This document shows, in pieces, positions 22,746 through 33,871 of a stretch of 64,000 nucleotides of DNA. This DNA comes from Trichobilharzia regenti. Taxonomy: Eukaryota > Platyhelminthes > Trematoda > Strigeidida > Schistosomatidae. The notes beneath the pieces are model-generated. The model did no database searches, was not told the origin of the DNA, and was given only the letters and a program-made list of their open reading frames with translations. Each line of letters starts with the position of its first letter. Positions within the stretch are counted from its first letter, which is position 1. The stretch spans positions 28,759,379 to 28,823,378 of the forward strand of contig OX235263.1 in NCBI GenBank assembly GCA_944472135.2, in the 5' to 3' direction. A program made the position numbers and the translations under genes.

Positions 22746-25058
22746 GCCGACAACTGCTACCTTGCCGTGGTGGTCGGGCTTGAACACCGCAGTGACCCAA
22801 CAAGCTAAACTGGGTGGGACTCATATCCCTGCAGGTCCTACCATGTCAGGAAGGTTGTTTGGACAGCGGTTAAACTAAAAGCAGTTACCATGGGGTACAT
22901 GGGCTCCAGTATCCAATCGGATCAAATGGTGTATGAACCCATATGGGACGCCGGCAACCATGGGAATGCAGCTCCCGACGCTACTCCACTGCCTTGGGGA
23001 TTAGACTCCAAGTCAAAGCCTTGGGGTGGGGTGGTCCCTTAATAAAACCACCTGCTTCGATCTGGGCGCCGGATAGTATCTCAGCCCTCACACAATGAAT
23101 GAAATAAAACAACGAACTATCGCTGAAAATCACCGAGCTCTCGTAAAAAATGATTTCAAGTAATAATTATGCCTCAAGCAAATTATGTCCTTCCAACCTT
23201 ACTTTTATTTTTCTACATAGATTCCTGTATTTTACCTTTGCTAAACTTGACTTCTTAGCCTTCGACAGCCTTTCGCCTTTGTCTGGATTCCCAGTCTATC
23301 TGTGTCGTCTCGAGATGTTAGTGGGTAACTTTCAAAATGGTTGTCCCCAATGTGACATCTAACACAGATATCCTAAAACCGCCTGCCGCGTTCAAGCTGA
23401 CCACCTACAATGTTCGGACGCTGATGCAAATTGGACAACAAGCAGGGTTGGTAAGAACATTGGAAAGCCTCGCTGTGGTTGTCTGCTGCATTTCCGAGAC
23501 TCGCATTCAAGATCCCAGTGAAGTGCTTCGATTATCCTCTTCATGTGGAAGTTCTAGTAGTATGTACCACCTGCGCTTGTCCAGGGACCCTGTGGCGTCG
23601 GCATCCGGTGTAGCTGGTATCGGTGTCGCACTGAGCGCTAGAGCCGAAGCTGCATTGCTCGGCTGGATTTCCATTAACAGTCGTTTATGTGCTGTGAGGC
23701 TGGAAAGTAACACGAAAGTAAGGAGTAATAGCCCAGATAGGCGGTGTCCATTTGTTGTCTCTGCCTATGCGCCGACGGATTGCAGCCCGGATGCAATGAA
23801 GGATGAGTTCTACTATCAACTGAGCGATCTCTTGAAACAGGCGGGTCGAAAGAATATCATAGTGCTAGCTGGGGACTTGAATGCACAGGTCGGGCGTCTA
23901 AGCTCAGAGGAGTATTGTCTAGGTGGTCAGTGGGGTCTACATGGTCGCAGGTCAGATAATGGGAACCGTCTTCTGCAGCTTTGCGCGAACCAAAACCTAT
24001 TTCTAGCCAGTACCAACTTCCGGCATAGCCATCTCCGTAGCGCTGCCGGGTGTTCTCCCTCTGTGAATCGAACTTGGACTCAGATTGGTCATACTGCTGT
24101 CAGTTTCCGGTGGCGAGGATGCATACAAGACTATCGCTCCTTTTGGAGCACATGCCTGGACTCCGATCATGCGTTAGTGTGTGCCAAGTTCCTCCTGCGA
24201 TTTTGTGGGGTTCATCGTCGTCTAAACGTTGATGTGAGCAAACTAGTAGCACCTGCTACTTCTTTAAAATATCAGAATGAGTTGCACTCAATGCCTGCCA
24301 GCAACCCCCCAAGCAGTATAGATGAACATTGGCTTCATCTGCAAGGTTCCATGCAAAAGGCGAGTGTAGCCGTTTGCGGCTTGAAAGAATGCTCCGCTAA
24401 AAACCACTGGGTTTCTGAGAGTTCCCTGCAACTCCTGGATGAACGCCGGTCCATTCCGGCTGGCAGCGAATACAGCAATAAGCGAAAGGCGCTCACGCGT
24501 AAGATAAGACAGTGTTTACGTAAGGACCGCGAAGCCTGGTGGTCAGAACGTGCGTGTGAGATGGAGTTAGCTACTGCATCTTGCAACAGTCGGAAGCTGT
24601 TCCAACTCATCCGAGCCACCGGCAGCAAGAAACAAGGTGTCAGCGAGACGGTCTGTGAGGCAGATGGCACGCCAATTACCAGCTTAGAAAGACGCCTGGA
24701 ACGCTAGGAAGAGCACTTCGGGAAACAGTTTAGTTGGCCACCAGCTTCAGTGTCTTCTGCCATTAGCTGTCCGCGAAATAGTTCGAATCGATGGCTCGAA
24801 ACGTTACCGGATATGGCCAAGAATCGTAATCAATGGGAAAGGTGTTGCAATTTCCTTCTTTCTTACCTTCCCGATGATAGTTAACGAATACTGTTTGAAC
24901 TTGTTAAGCATGATTGGTTTCCTTCCAGATGAAGTTCTTTATCCGTTCTCTACTTATATTTTTTTACTTTTGATCTATGTTGTTTTATTATTATTGTGTG
25001 GCACATCTTTCTTGGTGCCATATTTTACCAAGTTTTTTCTGCGTTTAAATAAATAAAT
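22745..25058 (+). mobile_element. RTE family B copy with intact-looking endonuclease and deleted RT
   Basis: The copy has a leader of about 590 bases (22745-23336; shared in part with 15.1-15.26 kb), an open frame, and a 3' region ending in aaataaataaatag near 25058. The frame runs 23337-24704, meets a TAG, and continues in the same frame to TAA at 24882-24884, where NRWLETLPDMAKNRNQWERC is the C-terminal tail normally found after the RT. The RT domain is missing between about 24760 and 24795. GC content is clearly higher than in the flanks. Confidence 0.8.
23337..24707 (+). CDS. RTE endonuclease (apurinic-type EEP domain), 456 codons, RT missing
   Basis: Protein of a non-LTR retrotransposon that would nick target DNA. 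Endonuclease motifs are in order: TYNVRTL near residue 23, CCISETRI (catalytic Glu region) near 53, VSAYAPTD near 142, LAGDLNAQVG (catalytic Asp and Asn) near 182, DNGNRLLQLC near 210, and DSDHALVCAKF (the SDH motif) near 283. After residue 300 comes the basic linker that usually leads into the RT (KIRQCLRKDREAWW, FQLIRATGSKKQGVSETV). It stops at TAG at SLERRLER, where relatives have Trp, so this is probably one nonsense change. The start ATG is the first in frame; the true start is uncertain. Domain order is clear; activity is unknown. Confidence 0.85.
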   Translation: MVVPNVTSNTDILKPPAAFKLTTYNVRTLMQIGQQAGLVRTLESLAVVVCCISETRIQDPSEVLRLSSSCGSSSSMYHLRLSRDPVASASGVAGIGVALSARAEAALLGWISINSRLCAVRLESNTKVRSNSPDRRCPFVVSAYAPTDCSPDAMKDEFYYQLSDLLKQAGRKNIIVLAGDLNAQVGRLSSEEYCLGGQWGLHGRRSDNGNRLLQLCANQNLFLASTNFRHSHLRSAAGCSPSVNRTWTQIGHTAVSFRWRGCIQDYRSFWSTCLDSDHALVCAKFLLRFCGVHRRLNVDVSKLVAPATSLKYQNELHSMPASNPPSSIDEHWLHLQGSMQKASVAVCGLKECSAKNHWVSESSLQLLDERRSIPAGSEYSNKRKALTRKIRQCLRKDREAWWSERACEMELATASCNSRKLFQLIRATGSKKQGVSETVCEADGTPITSLERRLER

Positions 25059-25287
25059 AGATAAGATTAATTAAGACGTCTTTCAGTTTCTGGGTGAACA
25101 ACTGACAGCTGCTGAAAGATAGGAACAGGTGTGTAGAGTAGAAAGTCTTTTTTATCGCTCTCGTTAGACGTCCCCTACATATAGCTGGATCTGTTGCAAT
25201 AAAATCGACTAAACTGGAGCTTGGATTACAATTTTTTCTCTTCTTCAAGAGTCCCTTTCCTTTCATCCTTTTTTTCATTTTCTCTGT

Positions 25288-25475
25288 ATCGGTGGGATAG
25301 CGGTTATGATTCTCACCGATCATGCACATGGTTCGGGTTTCGATCCCCTGCCGACGCACACCTGATATCTATGGTCAGCCTGCAAAATTTGGACTACCGA
25401 TATCACATGCTGAAAATTCCATACTTGTACCAAAAAATACAGTGTGGAATTAAGCTGTAATCAAAAATAAAAATA
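25288..25475 (+). repeat. tRNA-headed SINE (family 1)
   Basis: A-box-like region gggatagcggttatgatt, B-box-like gtttcgatccc, and the shared body to ggaattaagctgtaatc, followed by an A-rich tail aaaaataaaaataag. Confidence 0.85.
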
Positions 25476-26701
25476 AGTAGATAAACATTATAACTTATAC
25501 CCTTTATTCTGGTATTCTTTCAATACTCTCAAATTTCCCGTTCATACTCTTCGAACTCATCGTTGGCGATGATATCTCTTTTCTCAAGATATGTCTCCAC
25601 CCGTATCATTTCACATATTGGTTGTTTCATGATGAACTAGTCAGTGCAGTCATATCATCTCCTCTTTATTGCATACTATTTTCTACTAGCCACTCATATG
25701 ACACTAAATAATATGACATATAGGACTTTTTCTACTGAAAAAGAAACCAGTAAATATTTGAATTAAAGTTTAAAATTAGTCATTTGAAGATTACACAGTT
25801 TGAGGTGGAAATTCACTAAGGTTTCCTATAGAAATTCAAAACATTTAAGTCACTATAAGTTATTTGGTTGACACCATAACTTTCAGAAAAGGGTGAGAAA
25901 GTGAGATAACATGAAGTCATATGCACTTGATTAGTATGCGTAGTTAACAACCCCTTATATCAGCCAGTTATACCTGCTAGCTAGATCAAGGTAACTTCAA
26001 CACTAGGTGTTTGTCCCCCTTGTTCTGGGCTGAGATCAAATAACTATCCATAATTCGGGGTGGGTTTAATGATTTGATCCTCCTAACCGATTCTAATCTT
26101 GTCCACCAGAGGCAAATACGAATTCAAATGAGTTAAACTATTGTCCACTGTTTAAATCGCCTCAGTCTAGGTGGCTGACCAACCACTAACATCAGTCATC
26201 GGTACATAACATCATGGATTAAAGTTTATGGATAAAAATGATCTGCAAGTGAACAAATGTAAACTGAAGTGATATTTCATACTTGACACAGTTATTTGAG
26301 GTAGCCTTAGGTCTGCATAATTGGTTTGGATGTAATGGAAGATGCATAGGTTACTGTTCAGTCATCACTCAAAACATCAATATTCAATGACTGAACTCTG
26401 CTTTATATATTGATTCATTTATGTGAAAATAGATATACTAGAATATAAAAAATGTCTTTCATCACTTAATAGTCTTATCATCAGCTTACGACGACCCGAG
26501 AAAAGCGAGATAATAGTCGTAAGCTTTTTTTTTGTTGACTTGAAACTTCCCATTCTAACCGAACAGTTGGATGGGAAAGTGTTCATTACCACACACATGA
26601 ACATCAGGAATTTTGGTTATCATTGATTCTGTTCGTATTGACTACCAACTTACTGGTCGCTTCAAAAGTTAGAACTGTTTGGTTTGTTGGTGATTCTTGA
26701 T

Positions 26702-26704
<3 letters not shown>

Positions 26705-26755
<51 letters not shown>
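26705..26755. repeat. (AT)n microsatellite
   Basis: About 50 bases of alternating AT just upstream of the RP2 exon at 26813. Confidence 0.95.
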
Positions 26756-26757
<2 letters not shown>

Positions 26758-26812
26758 CTTTAATATTATATTATAACGACCTACTCACTTACTATCTCTT
26801 CTATTTTACTAG

Positions 26813-26906
26813 TGTGCTATTGTCCGAACTCGCTGTTCTCAATTTTCTGAGCATGAGATTGAACAAATCTTCAAGTACAGTTCTAATTCAAAAGTGTGGA
26901 AATCAG
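26813..26906 (+). CDS. RP2: RP2 homologue, NDPK-like domain exon (last one found)
   Basis: Acceptor ctattttactag, donor gtaagt. It enters on a codon boundary and encodes CAIVRTRCSQFSEHEIEQIF and KYSSNSKVWKS, then the first base of a Gly or similar codon. It lines up with human [20 protein letters not shown] in the NDPK-like domain. In human about 60 residues follow (GPVIALEF onwards). The matching exon or exons were not found downstream, so the gene is incomplete here, by distance or by divergence. Confidence 0.85.
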
Positions 26907-27670
26907 GTAAGTCGGTTGGTTATTAATTTTTAAATATTGTTATATAATAAAATATTTTTTACTTCACAGTTTTGTTAAAATTTATTTCATTATCGCTATT
27001 GCATCGATTTTTTTTCTGTTAAATGATACGAGTAGTCAGTTGTCCACTGATGATCTAGTCATAATTTATCCAGTGTACACTGGCAGTGGTTTATTCAAAC
27101 AGTTTTCATCCTATGTAATGCCAATAGTTGTTATAAAGATTACTGTCTTCACTGCCTGATTGATAAAAGGTAATTTTGTAGATGAAGTGTAATTGAAATG
27201 TAACATCCGTATTTGGTTTTCTGGTTGATTTTAAGGGAGAAATTTATCCTTATTGATGATGACTTCTTAGTTCATAATAACGGAGTCATGGTTAAATGCA
27301 AACCTCCACCCCTTTTTGACTTATACTTCAGCTAAAGCTTTGAAGTTTTGATAGCAGTGATTTTATTTTTAACAGGCTGGGGTTACTAGCTTCAGGTCCA
27401 ATCTTTCCTCTTCACCAACACTATTACCGGCCTAGCAAGGTTTAGGAGTGTGTCGCCCGGGCATCCAACCCTTGGCCACATTCGCGGTTGGCGAGTGTGC
27501 TAGCGACCCATAAAACATAATGCTTAGTCTATGTAAACATATTTCTTGTATCTAAGGATGTGCTGCCATCTCTCTATTTGCTAAAGCGAAATTTCTCTCG
27601 GTTATTCACTTGTACCACGGATTTATTTCAAATTTAGATATGATAGAGAAGATTTGTAGCTCAGGGGGAT
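26907..27670. other. RP2 continuation expected; no exon supported
   Basis: AT-rich, with a GC-richer block at 27370-27510 of unknown nature. A candidate acceptor at 27394 opens only a short frame without RP2 similarity. Confidence 0.4.
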
Positions 27671-27671
27671 G

Positions 27672-27877
27672 ATTTTGATGTGGTTTTGTTCTCTGAGCTG
27701 GATGGTTAATTTGCGAAGCTTTCATCATCCTATTGGGTGACATCTTCAGCGCATACTTCAAAAAAAAATCTAAAAGCTCACTTCAAATTGAAGTATGCGC
27801 TGATGATGTCACCCAGTAGGGTGATGAAAGCTTCGCAAATTAACCATCCAGCTCAGAGAACAAAACCACATCAAAAT
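27672..27877. repeat. Long hairpin: 90-bp inverted repeat, 26-bp spacer
   Basis: Arms 27672-27761 and 27788-27877 are reverse complements with about three mismatches. Their sequence includes ctctgagctggatggtta and gcgaagctttcatcatcc. A related single arm is at 19098-19172 (gttctctgacc, gcgaagcttttgttgtcc, acatcttcag). Confidence 0.9.
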
Positions 27878-28139
27878 TATTTCAAATTATTGCTTATCAC
27901 TGAAAGAAACATTATGTAAAAATGCTAAAAATTAGACGTTATTCGATAGTTTCTTGACTATAATAAATAATGACCATAAAAAAATACTTACAGGTTTAAA
28001 TATAAATGTAATAACGTGTGACATTGACCACCAGTCACCGCCAAGTTCTATGTTGAATCCAGACAGACAGACAGACCAGTCACCACAGAGATGTGGAAGT
28101 AAAATTAGGTTGAACTTCACTTATGACAGTAACCGTTGT

Positions 28140-28322
28140 ATCTTGTGCGTCAGCGGTTAGGAGGCTCACCGATCATGCACATGGTGCGCGGTTCGATCTC
28201 CTGCCAAAGCACACCTGATATCAATGGTCAGCCAACAAAATTTGGACTACCGATATCACATAGTGAGAATTCCATACCTCTACCGAAAGTATTGTGTGGA
28301 ATCAAGCTATAATCAAGAATTT
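28140..28322 (+). repeat. tRNA-headed SINE (family 1)
   Basis: A-box-like gcgtcagcggttaggagg, B-box-like cggttcgatctcc, then the shared body ending ggaatcaagctataatcaa. Confidence 0.85.
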
Positions 28323-29000
28323 GAAGCTTCAAAAGTTTGTTAAGATAAGTATGGTTACTTAAATACTTTTCAGTAGTTAAATTCGAAAAGGTGATTTAAA
28401 CTGAATATTATCTCGTAATACAATTGTTCGATTCTCAGAAAAGTTAAGATTTATTTTCGAGGCGATTCTTCTACTGTACCAGAAAGTTTGAAAGTTTTAT
28501 CTTGTTTAATCTGACTAAGGCCCAAGAAGCGATATGTTCTTAAACAGACAGCTTACTTAAAAGTATATGTTTCTAGATAAACCCTTCGTAAAACTTCGAA
28601 ACCGATATCGATCAGTTACTTGATAGTACCTCCCCCTTATTACAACGATTATTATTATTCTTCTCAGCCTGATTTGTTCCCGCTTCTCCCACTTGTCATT
28701 CTAAATCCAAAATAATAATTTTTTGTTTATACAATATTGAATTCTATCGTATCAAATTTTACACCATATTATGTAACATTTTTATATTTGCCTACTAATC
28801 ATATAATTATGTACCCCTTTCCAATATCGATACACCTTATGTATTATTCTACATATGACAATAATTGTTTTTCCACTTGACATTTAACTATGATTATAAT
28901 CACAAATATTTTAATTGCATTTCATACTACTAACACTGTTGTTATTTCATGTGTTCACACTTTTGATCTAATTCTCTCACCGGACATAATTTCTTAGAAA

Positions 29001-29038
<38 letters not shown>

Positions 29039-29345
29039 GATTGTACAGCTTGATAATAACATCTATGTTTAGTGAAGATCCAGACATTAAAGATTAGGAC
29101 AGATCCCTTTCTTTGAAGCTTAAAATAGAAGACAGTTATTTTTAAACATATTCAGTTTACTTAAGGACCAATTTAAAATATTGGAAAAACTTTATGCCAT
29201 TGCAACTCAAACGCCTTTCTCACCTCACTTGCCCAGAAGCATACCGTTAAAGCATACTATCACCTTTCCCGTAAAATTGTTATATCTCTGGGATAACTGA
29301 AAGATGAGTGTGAAGACATGAAATGTTCTAAAGTAAAATAAACAT
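28323..29345. other. No gene seen; AT microsatellite
   Basis: AT-rich, with an (AT)n run at 29003-29034. Confidence 0.6.
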
Positions 29346-29349
29346 CAGT

Positions 29350-30160
29350 TATTATTATTTTATCCTTTAATTCCTAGAGGAACATAGGGCTTCAGCTGCG
29401 CACCTGCATTGCCTTCTGTTTTCTGCCAGCCTTTTCATCCCGCCCGAAGTCTCCCCACATGCTTTCATCTCCTCTTTACATCACCTCCTCCAATTCATCC
29501 TCCAATGATGACCAACTCGCCGCTGTCCTTTCGGGTTTCACTCGAGCGATAGCTTGTCTAGTGATGTCACTTGATGGTTTCCCCAGCGTATGGAAAGCCA
29601 ATCCATCTCCATTTCTTCCTTCCTATTTGTTCCACATTCGATTCCTGGTCAGTCTGCTCCCAGAGATCCCTGTTGCTGATCTTTTCTGGCCAGCCATCTG
29701 ATCTTGAATATTGAGCGAAGACAACTGTTAATGAAGGTCTGTAGTTTGTTTGAGATGCTCTTTATGACGCGCTGGTCAAGTCTCTGATCCGTATGGTGAG
29801 TAGCACTGACTGACTTCACATTGGAGTTGAAAATCCGGATGTTATTTTTGATTCTGAGTGCTGTTGACCTCCATGCACACTTGAGAGTAATGAAAGCTTG
29901 TCTTGCTTTTCTGATTCTGGCTTTGATGTCCTCGTCAGTTCCGTTCGCCTGTAGTTGAAACGATGCTTCCCAGGTAGGTAGGTTAATGAAGGAGGTTGTT
30001 TCTTTCAGGTTCGTCCCATTTATTCTGGCTGATTGCTGTCTGTTGTTGTTGTTGCTGTTGGTGTTGGCCAGAAATCTTCATCACCTCTGTTTTCTCTATG
30101 TTCACCTGAATTGAAGTCCTATCTTTGATGCTTCTTCTGCCAGCTTGTTGCTTTTTACAC
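29350..30160 (-). mobile_element. RTE family A copy, 5'-truncated 3' end
   Basis: On the plus strand it opens with ttattattattttatcc and tagaggaacatagggctt, the shared 3' end with a TAA-type tail, and extends to about 30160. Minus-strand translation covers the region from the EKTEVM-like segment (with a CAA microsatellite) through the WPEKISNRN-like zone to the end. Frames are broken. Confidence 0.8.
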
Positions 30161-30164
30161 ATCA

Positions 30165-32095
30165 GTTATGGGTATATAATCTACCATATGAATAACTGTC
30201 ATTTAGAAACTGATTACTTCAAGTCTCCGTACTTCTTGTTATTCACGTGATCTATTCAAAACTATGCCAGCATTATATACATATAAACATTTACCAGTAT
30301 TTCGTGTCCAACGCGAAAGCCTGTATAACTCTGAACCCTTATGTGCACTCAACAATAATGTGGAAGTGCAATAAAAGCGTTTCCCAATCTTGTTCTTTCA
30401 ACCAACCTAGAGAGTTTTGATTTCAAAATACACCTGCAAAATAAAACTCCCATATTTTTTGCAATGAGATAAGAAATAACACTCATAAATTTGTATGCGT
30501 ATGTCAAAGCAGAAAAAAAAATAAGTGAATAAAGCCATAAACTTTTTGTTTTTCAAATATGACCTGAAATTTAAACAGAATGGCAAACATTTGTTCAACC
30601 CTTTTTATTTCCTTCTTATACAGTTTATATTATTCTCTCGTCTAAGTCTTCAGAAATTCATCTCTCTACTCTCAGTTGATGTATGTGTGTGTGTGTTTAC
30701 CCCCTTTGTTCAGCAGGATCAACTCCCCATCTCCCTCTCACACTCTCTGCACATACACACAATATCCAACATACTTGTATACATACACATGTGTATATGC
30801 AGATGAATAAGCGCGAAAGACACGAAGGAGGAAAGCCGCCCTTATATTTTAAATTAAACAAAACGAATGTGATTTTTACAAACTAGTTAGTAACTTCAAA
30901 CTTTATGACATTTTTTATTATCTCTTCTTTCTATATTTCTTTTTGGTTTTTTCACCTAAAGACTAGGCATATAAATTTTTCAAGTTATTCTGATAGATCA
31001 GAACGCCTTGTTCTTTGTTTTCATATATTAATAAAGGTCATTCTGTTCAATGATCAATGTTGTGATTGGTTCAGTCTACTGTATTTATAAAATGTTTGTA
31101 CAACACTATGAATATAAACAAAGCACCGGAAATTCATTCTCTATGCTTGTTGCTTAGTGTAGATCTATTTGCATGTGTATGTGTATAAGTTTGATAGAAT
31201 GTGAATGAAGTATGCGAGATTCAGAATTCGAGTTACTGAGACAAAATCTGTGTAGCAGAGTAAAATAATGCAAATACAAACAGTTGGTAAACTACAATTG
31301 CACAAAAACGTCAGTTGTTTTGTCAGTGTACATAAACAACACAATCATAATAGCATAATTTTCATTCATTAAGACAGTTAAGTGTCATTCAAGTGAATAC
31401 ATGTCAGATTAGTTTGACTATGGCTCATTGTGTCTAAGATAAATAAGCACCCAGCTTAGCTATATAGAATTTGCATATTTATATACGTGTTTGTATTAGT
31501 TAGTAAAACTCCTGAACTTCGAATGAGTTTTCATGTATACTGAAGTAATTTTTTTTAAAAAGTCCACTGGATGTGATTCCAATACCATTCGGGTTTTCTG
31601 ATGAGCTCAGACCCAAACGAACGAAACGGCCGTTCAGCGTTTTGATCACTTTGATCTAATTAGTAATCCCCACTGGTTGAAGTGAGCGGTATCAAACTAC
31701 TGATATCATTCAATCAATACACAGTATAGTACTTGCTGTTTGTTGGTTGAGGCCATGAGGAACCCATCTGATATATATTAATTTCGATGATGAGCAGCAT
31801 ACTACTTATCAGTAACACGTAAGTATGTACTAAAAATTAGTACATTTTGCTTAGGAATGGGATTTTACATATTTTATAGTTTATGCATGCATATTCAGAA
31901 TTCTACTTTGTTATAACTTTATAAGAGATTAAGGATACCTTATGTTACCTGATACATCTGTTGTCAAAGGGACGAATTCTGTCTTGTATTACTGCTAGTA
32001 TTAGTTTCTTGTGTTCCAAATGAAATGGAGGTCACTACATCTCCACTACAAGCAACGTTCTCTACAGTCATTTTCAGCTGATAAAAGACTGCCCA
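30165..32095. other. No gene seen; low-complexity stretches
   Basis: AT-rich, with GT and CA runs near 30680-30800. Open frames of up to 93 codons follow base composition only. Confidence 0.55.
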
Positions 32096-32099
32096 TAAG

Positions 32100-32900
32100 C
32101 TTTCATTTCCTCACCATATGATCTTCTCCATAGCACTCTAGTAGTCTCGACTTATCACATTCCATTCGGGGACATTTGAATGTCACCTCAGTGTATGTCC
32201 AGTTCTTCTCCATTTCCTTTTGCATATCTGTTGGACAAGAGGTCTTTGACTGATTCAATGCACTCCCAGAGTCCACTGCTGTGTAACTCTTTCTGGTCAT
32301 TCATCTGGTCTTCAGTATCGAACCAGAGTAGGTAACTGTTGATGCAAGTCAATAGATTGTTGGTTGTTGGTTGGGCATATTTATCACGTCTGTCTTCTCT
32401 GTGATGACATGAAGTTACGTCTTCATTGCCTCTTATGCAAACTTGCTGGTTTTCGCTGGCATATCCCTGAGTTTTTGGCACATGAAAAGCTGACCATTCT
32501 CAAAATTCAGAACTTCTAGGGTTATCTTGTCAGTCCAATGTCTGCTCTTCTTCCCAGTTCTTGTAGCCTGCTTCATAATCGAGCCCACCTCAGTCAAGAA
32601 TATCATCGGTGGTGGTAGGCGGTCTTGTCTTACTTCTGTCTTCACTCCAAAGGCTTCAACAGGCTATCCGTTGTGAATTACTTTGCACGTGGCACTACTA
32701 CACAGCTGTTGAATGGGGTTAAATAAGACACTCCATTGTGCTGAAGCAGGTACCAAATTGCATTTTGGTAGATGCCTTTGATGGATTCCGGAAATTCGAT
32801 GAAGTTGAGGTAGAGAATTGACTGTCGTTCTAAGTTCTATTCGACCATGATGTGTAGTGTGATCCATGGGAAGAACCAGTATGCTCATAATGATTTTTAG
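32100..32900 (-). mobile_element. RTE family A relic, RT to post-RT region
   Basis: Minus-strand pieces in order are a degraded RT start near 32880-32665, VRQDRLPPPMIFLTEV (for the VRQGCLLSP-type RT domain B), ITLEVLNFENGQL (degraded from the ADD box), NEDVTSCHHREDRRDKYAQP, WFDTEDQMNDQKEL, and EKNWTYTEVTF (for the RWIGHTLRK zone). All catalytic Asp residues are lost. It is older than the other A copies. Confidence 0.7.
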
Positions 32901-32904
32901 CTAC

Positions 32905-33055
32905 CTAATACCTTAGGAGTAACATTTGGACATCACGGTATAATACATAGTTTCCGCAACGACAATGAACACTGTTCGGTGGTGAATGCAAAAAATGGAA
33001 ATGGTATACGTATTAGGTAATTTCCGTCAACTATTTGTGCTTATTAAAGAAGAAT
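32905..33055. other. No gene seen
   Basis: Short AT-rich stretch before the inverted repeat. Confidence 0.5.
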
Positions 33056-33871
33056 ATCTTATCTATAATGGAATTATACTCTACCACAGTGCCCAAGTTT
33101 TATACTTATATCAAGAATATCTTAAATAAGTCATTGTAAGGGAAAAATCACTGAGATGGATAGGATTGTGATAACTTTCAACAGTGACTGTCGGAACGCC
33201 ATTCTTTTTCCATACTGAAGGCATTTTTAAAAAATTTGGTAACTTAAAATAGTGTACTTCCGTATAACATTCTGCACTAATACACCAGTCTTCAGTCAGT
33301 CAGCCATTTTATCACAGACAAATGTCGATTAGAAGACTACCTTGTGATTTGTTTAAGGTAAGCATCCGAAACCTAATTTAGGGTAGAATCTAGGACTTCT
33401 AGGTCTCTTTACAAAGCGTTTTTCAATTATCCAGATCTCGGAGATCCTGGACCTACCGCTGGTTTCAGACGAATAAGCCTAATACACAGAACACTATGCA
33501 CTGTAACCGAGACAAAACAATAGAAAACGGTTGAGTAATACGACTGTTTATCCTTCAAGTGATGACGAAACAAATTTACAAAATCTGTAAATAAAAGTTA
33601 ACATAATGTACAACAATACTTCTGATCGTATTTCTGTGATTTTCTGCCAACCAGTAACCGATTGAAAAACGAAAGCCTTCTTATCTCCCGCCGATCGAGA
33701 CGAGTTCGGATAAATAAACTATTCACTAATCACCAGCATCGACAGTATTTGTTATCACAGATTGTGTAACACTGATCGTATCCATGCTCCAACCTGCATG
33801 CATGTTATACAACTGATATAAGTATAAAACTTGGGCACTGTGGTAGAGTATAATTCCATTATAGATAAGAT
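33056..33871. repeat. Perfect 58-bp inverted repeat flanking about 700 bp
   Basis: Bases 33056-33113 and 33814-33871 are exact reverse complements (inner part cacagtgcccaagtttta). The 700 bp between them have no open frame of note and no recognised domain. The layout suits a non-autonomous element or Penelope-type terminal repeats in inverted orientation. Confidence 0.85.

Larger units (their letters stand above)
21001..26812 (+). other. RP2 intron (about 5.8 kb), repeat-filled
   Basis: GT-AG intron, phase 0. It holds SINE pieces (22425-22550, 25288-25475), a Penelope GIY-YIG fragment (22566-22745), the endonuclease-bearing RTE-B copy (22745-25058) and an AT microsatellite (26705-26755). No gene is visible in 21001-22420 or 25480-26700. 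Confidence 0.75.

Noticed and set aside
27395..27445. Next RP2 exon after 26906
   Set aside because: The acceptor ttcag and a GP start fit, but the frame stops after about 16 codons and does not resemble the RP2 C-terminal domain.
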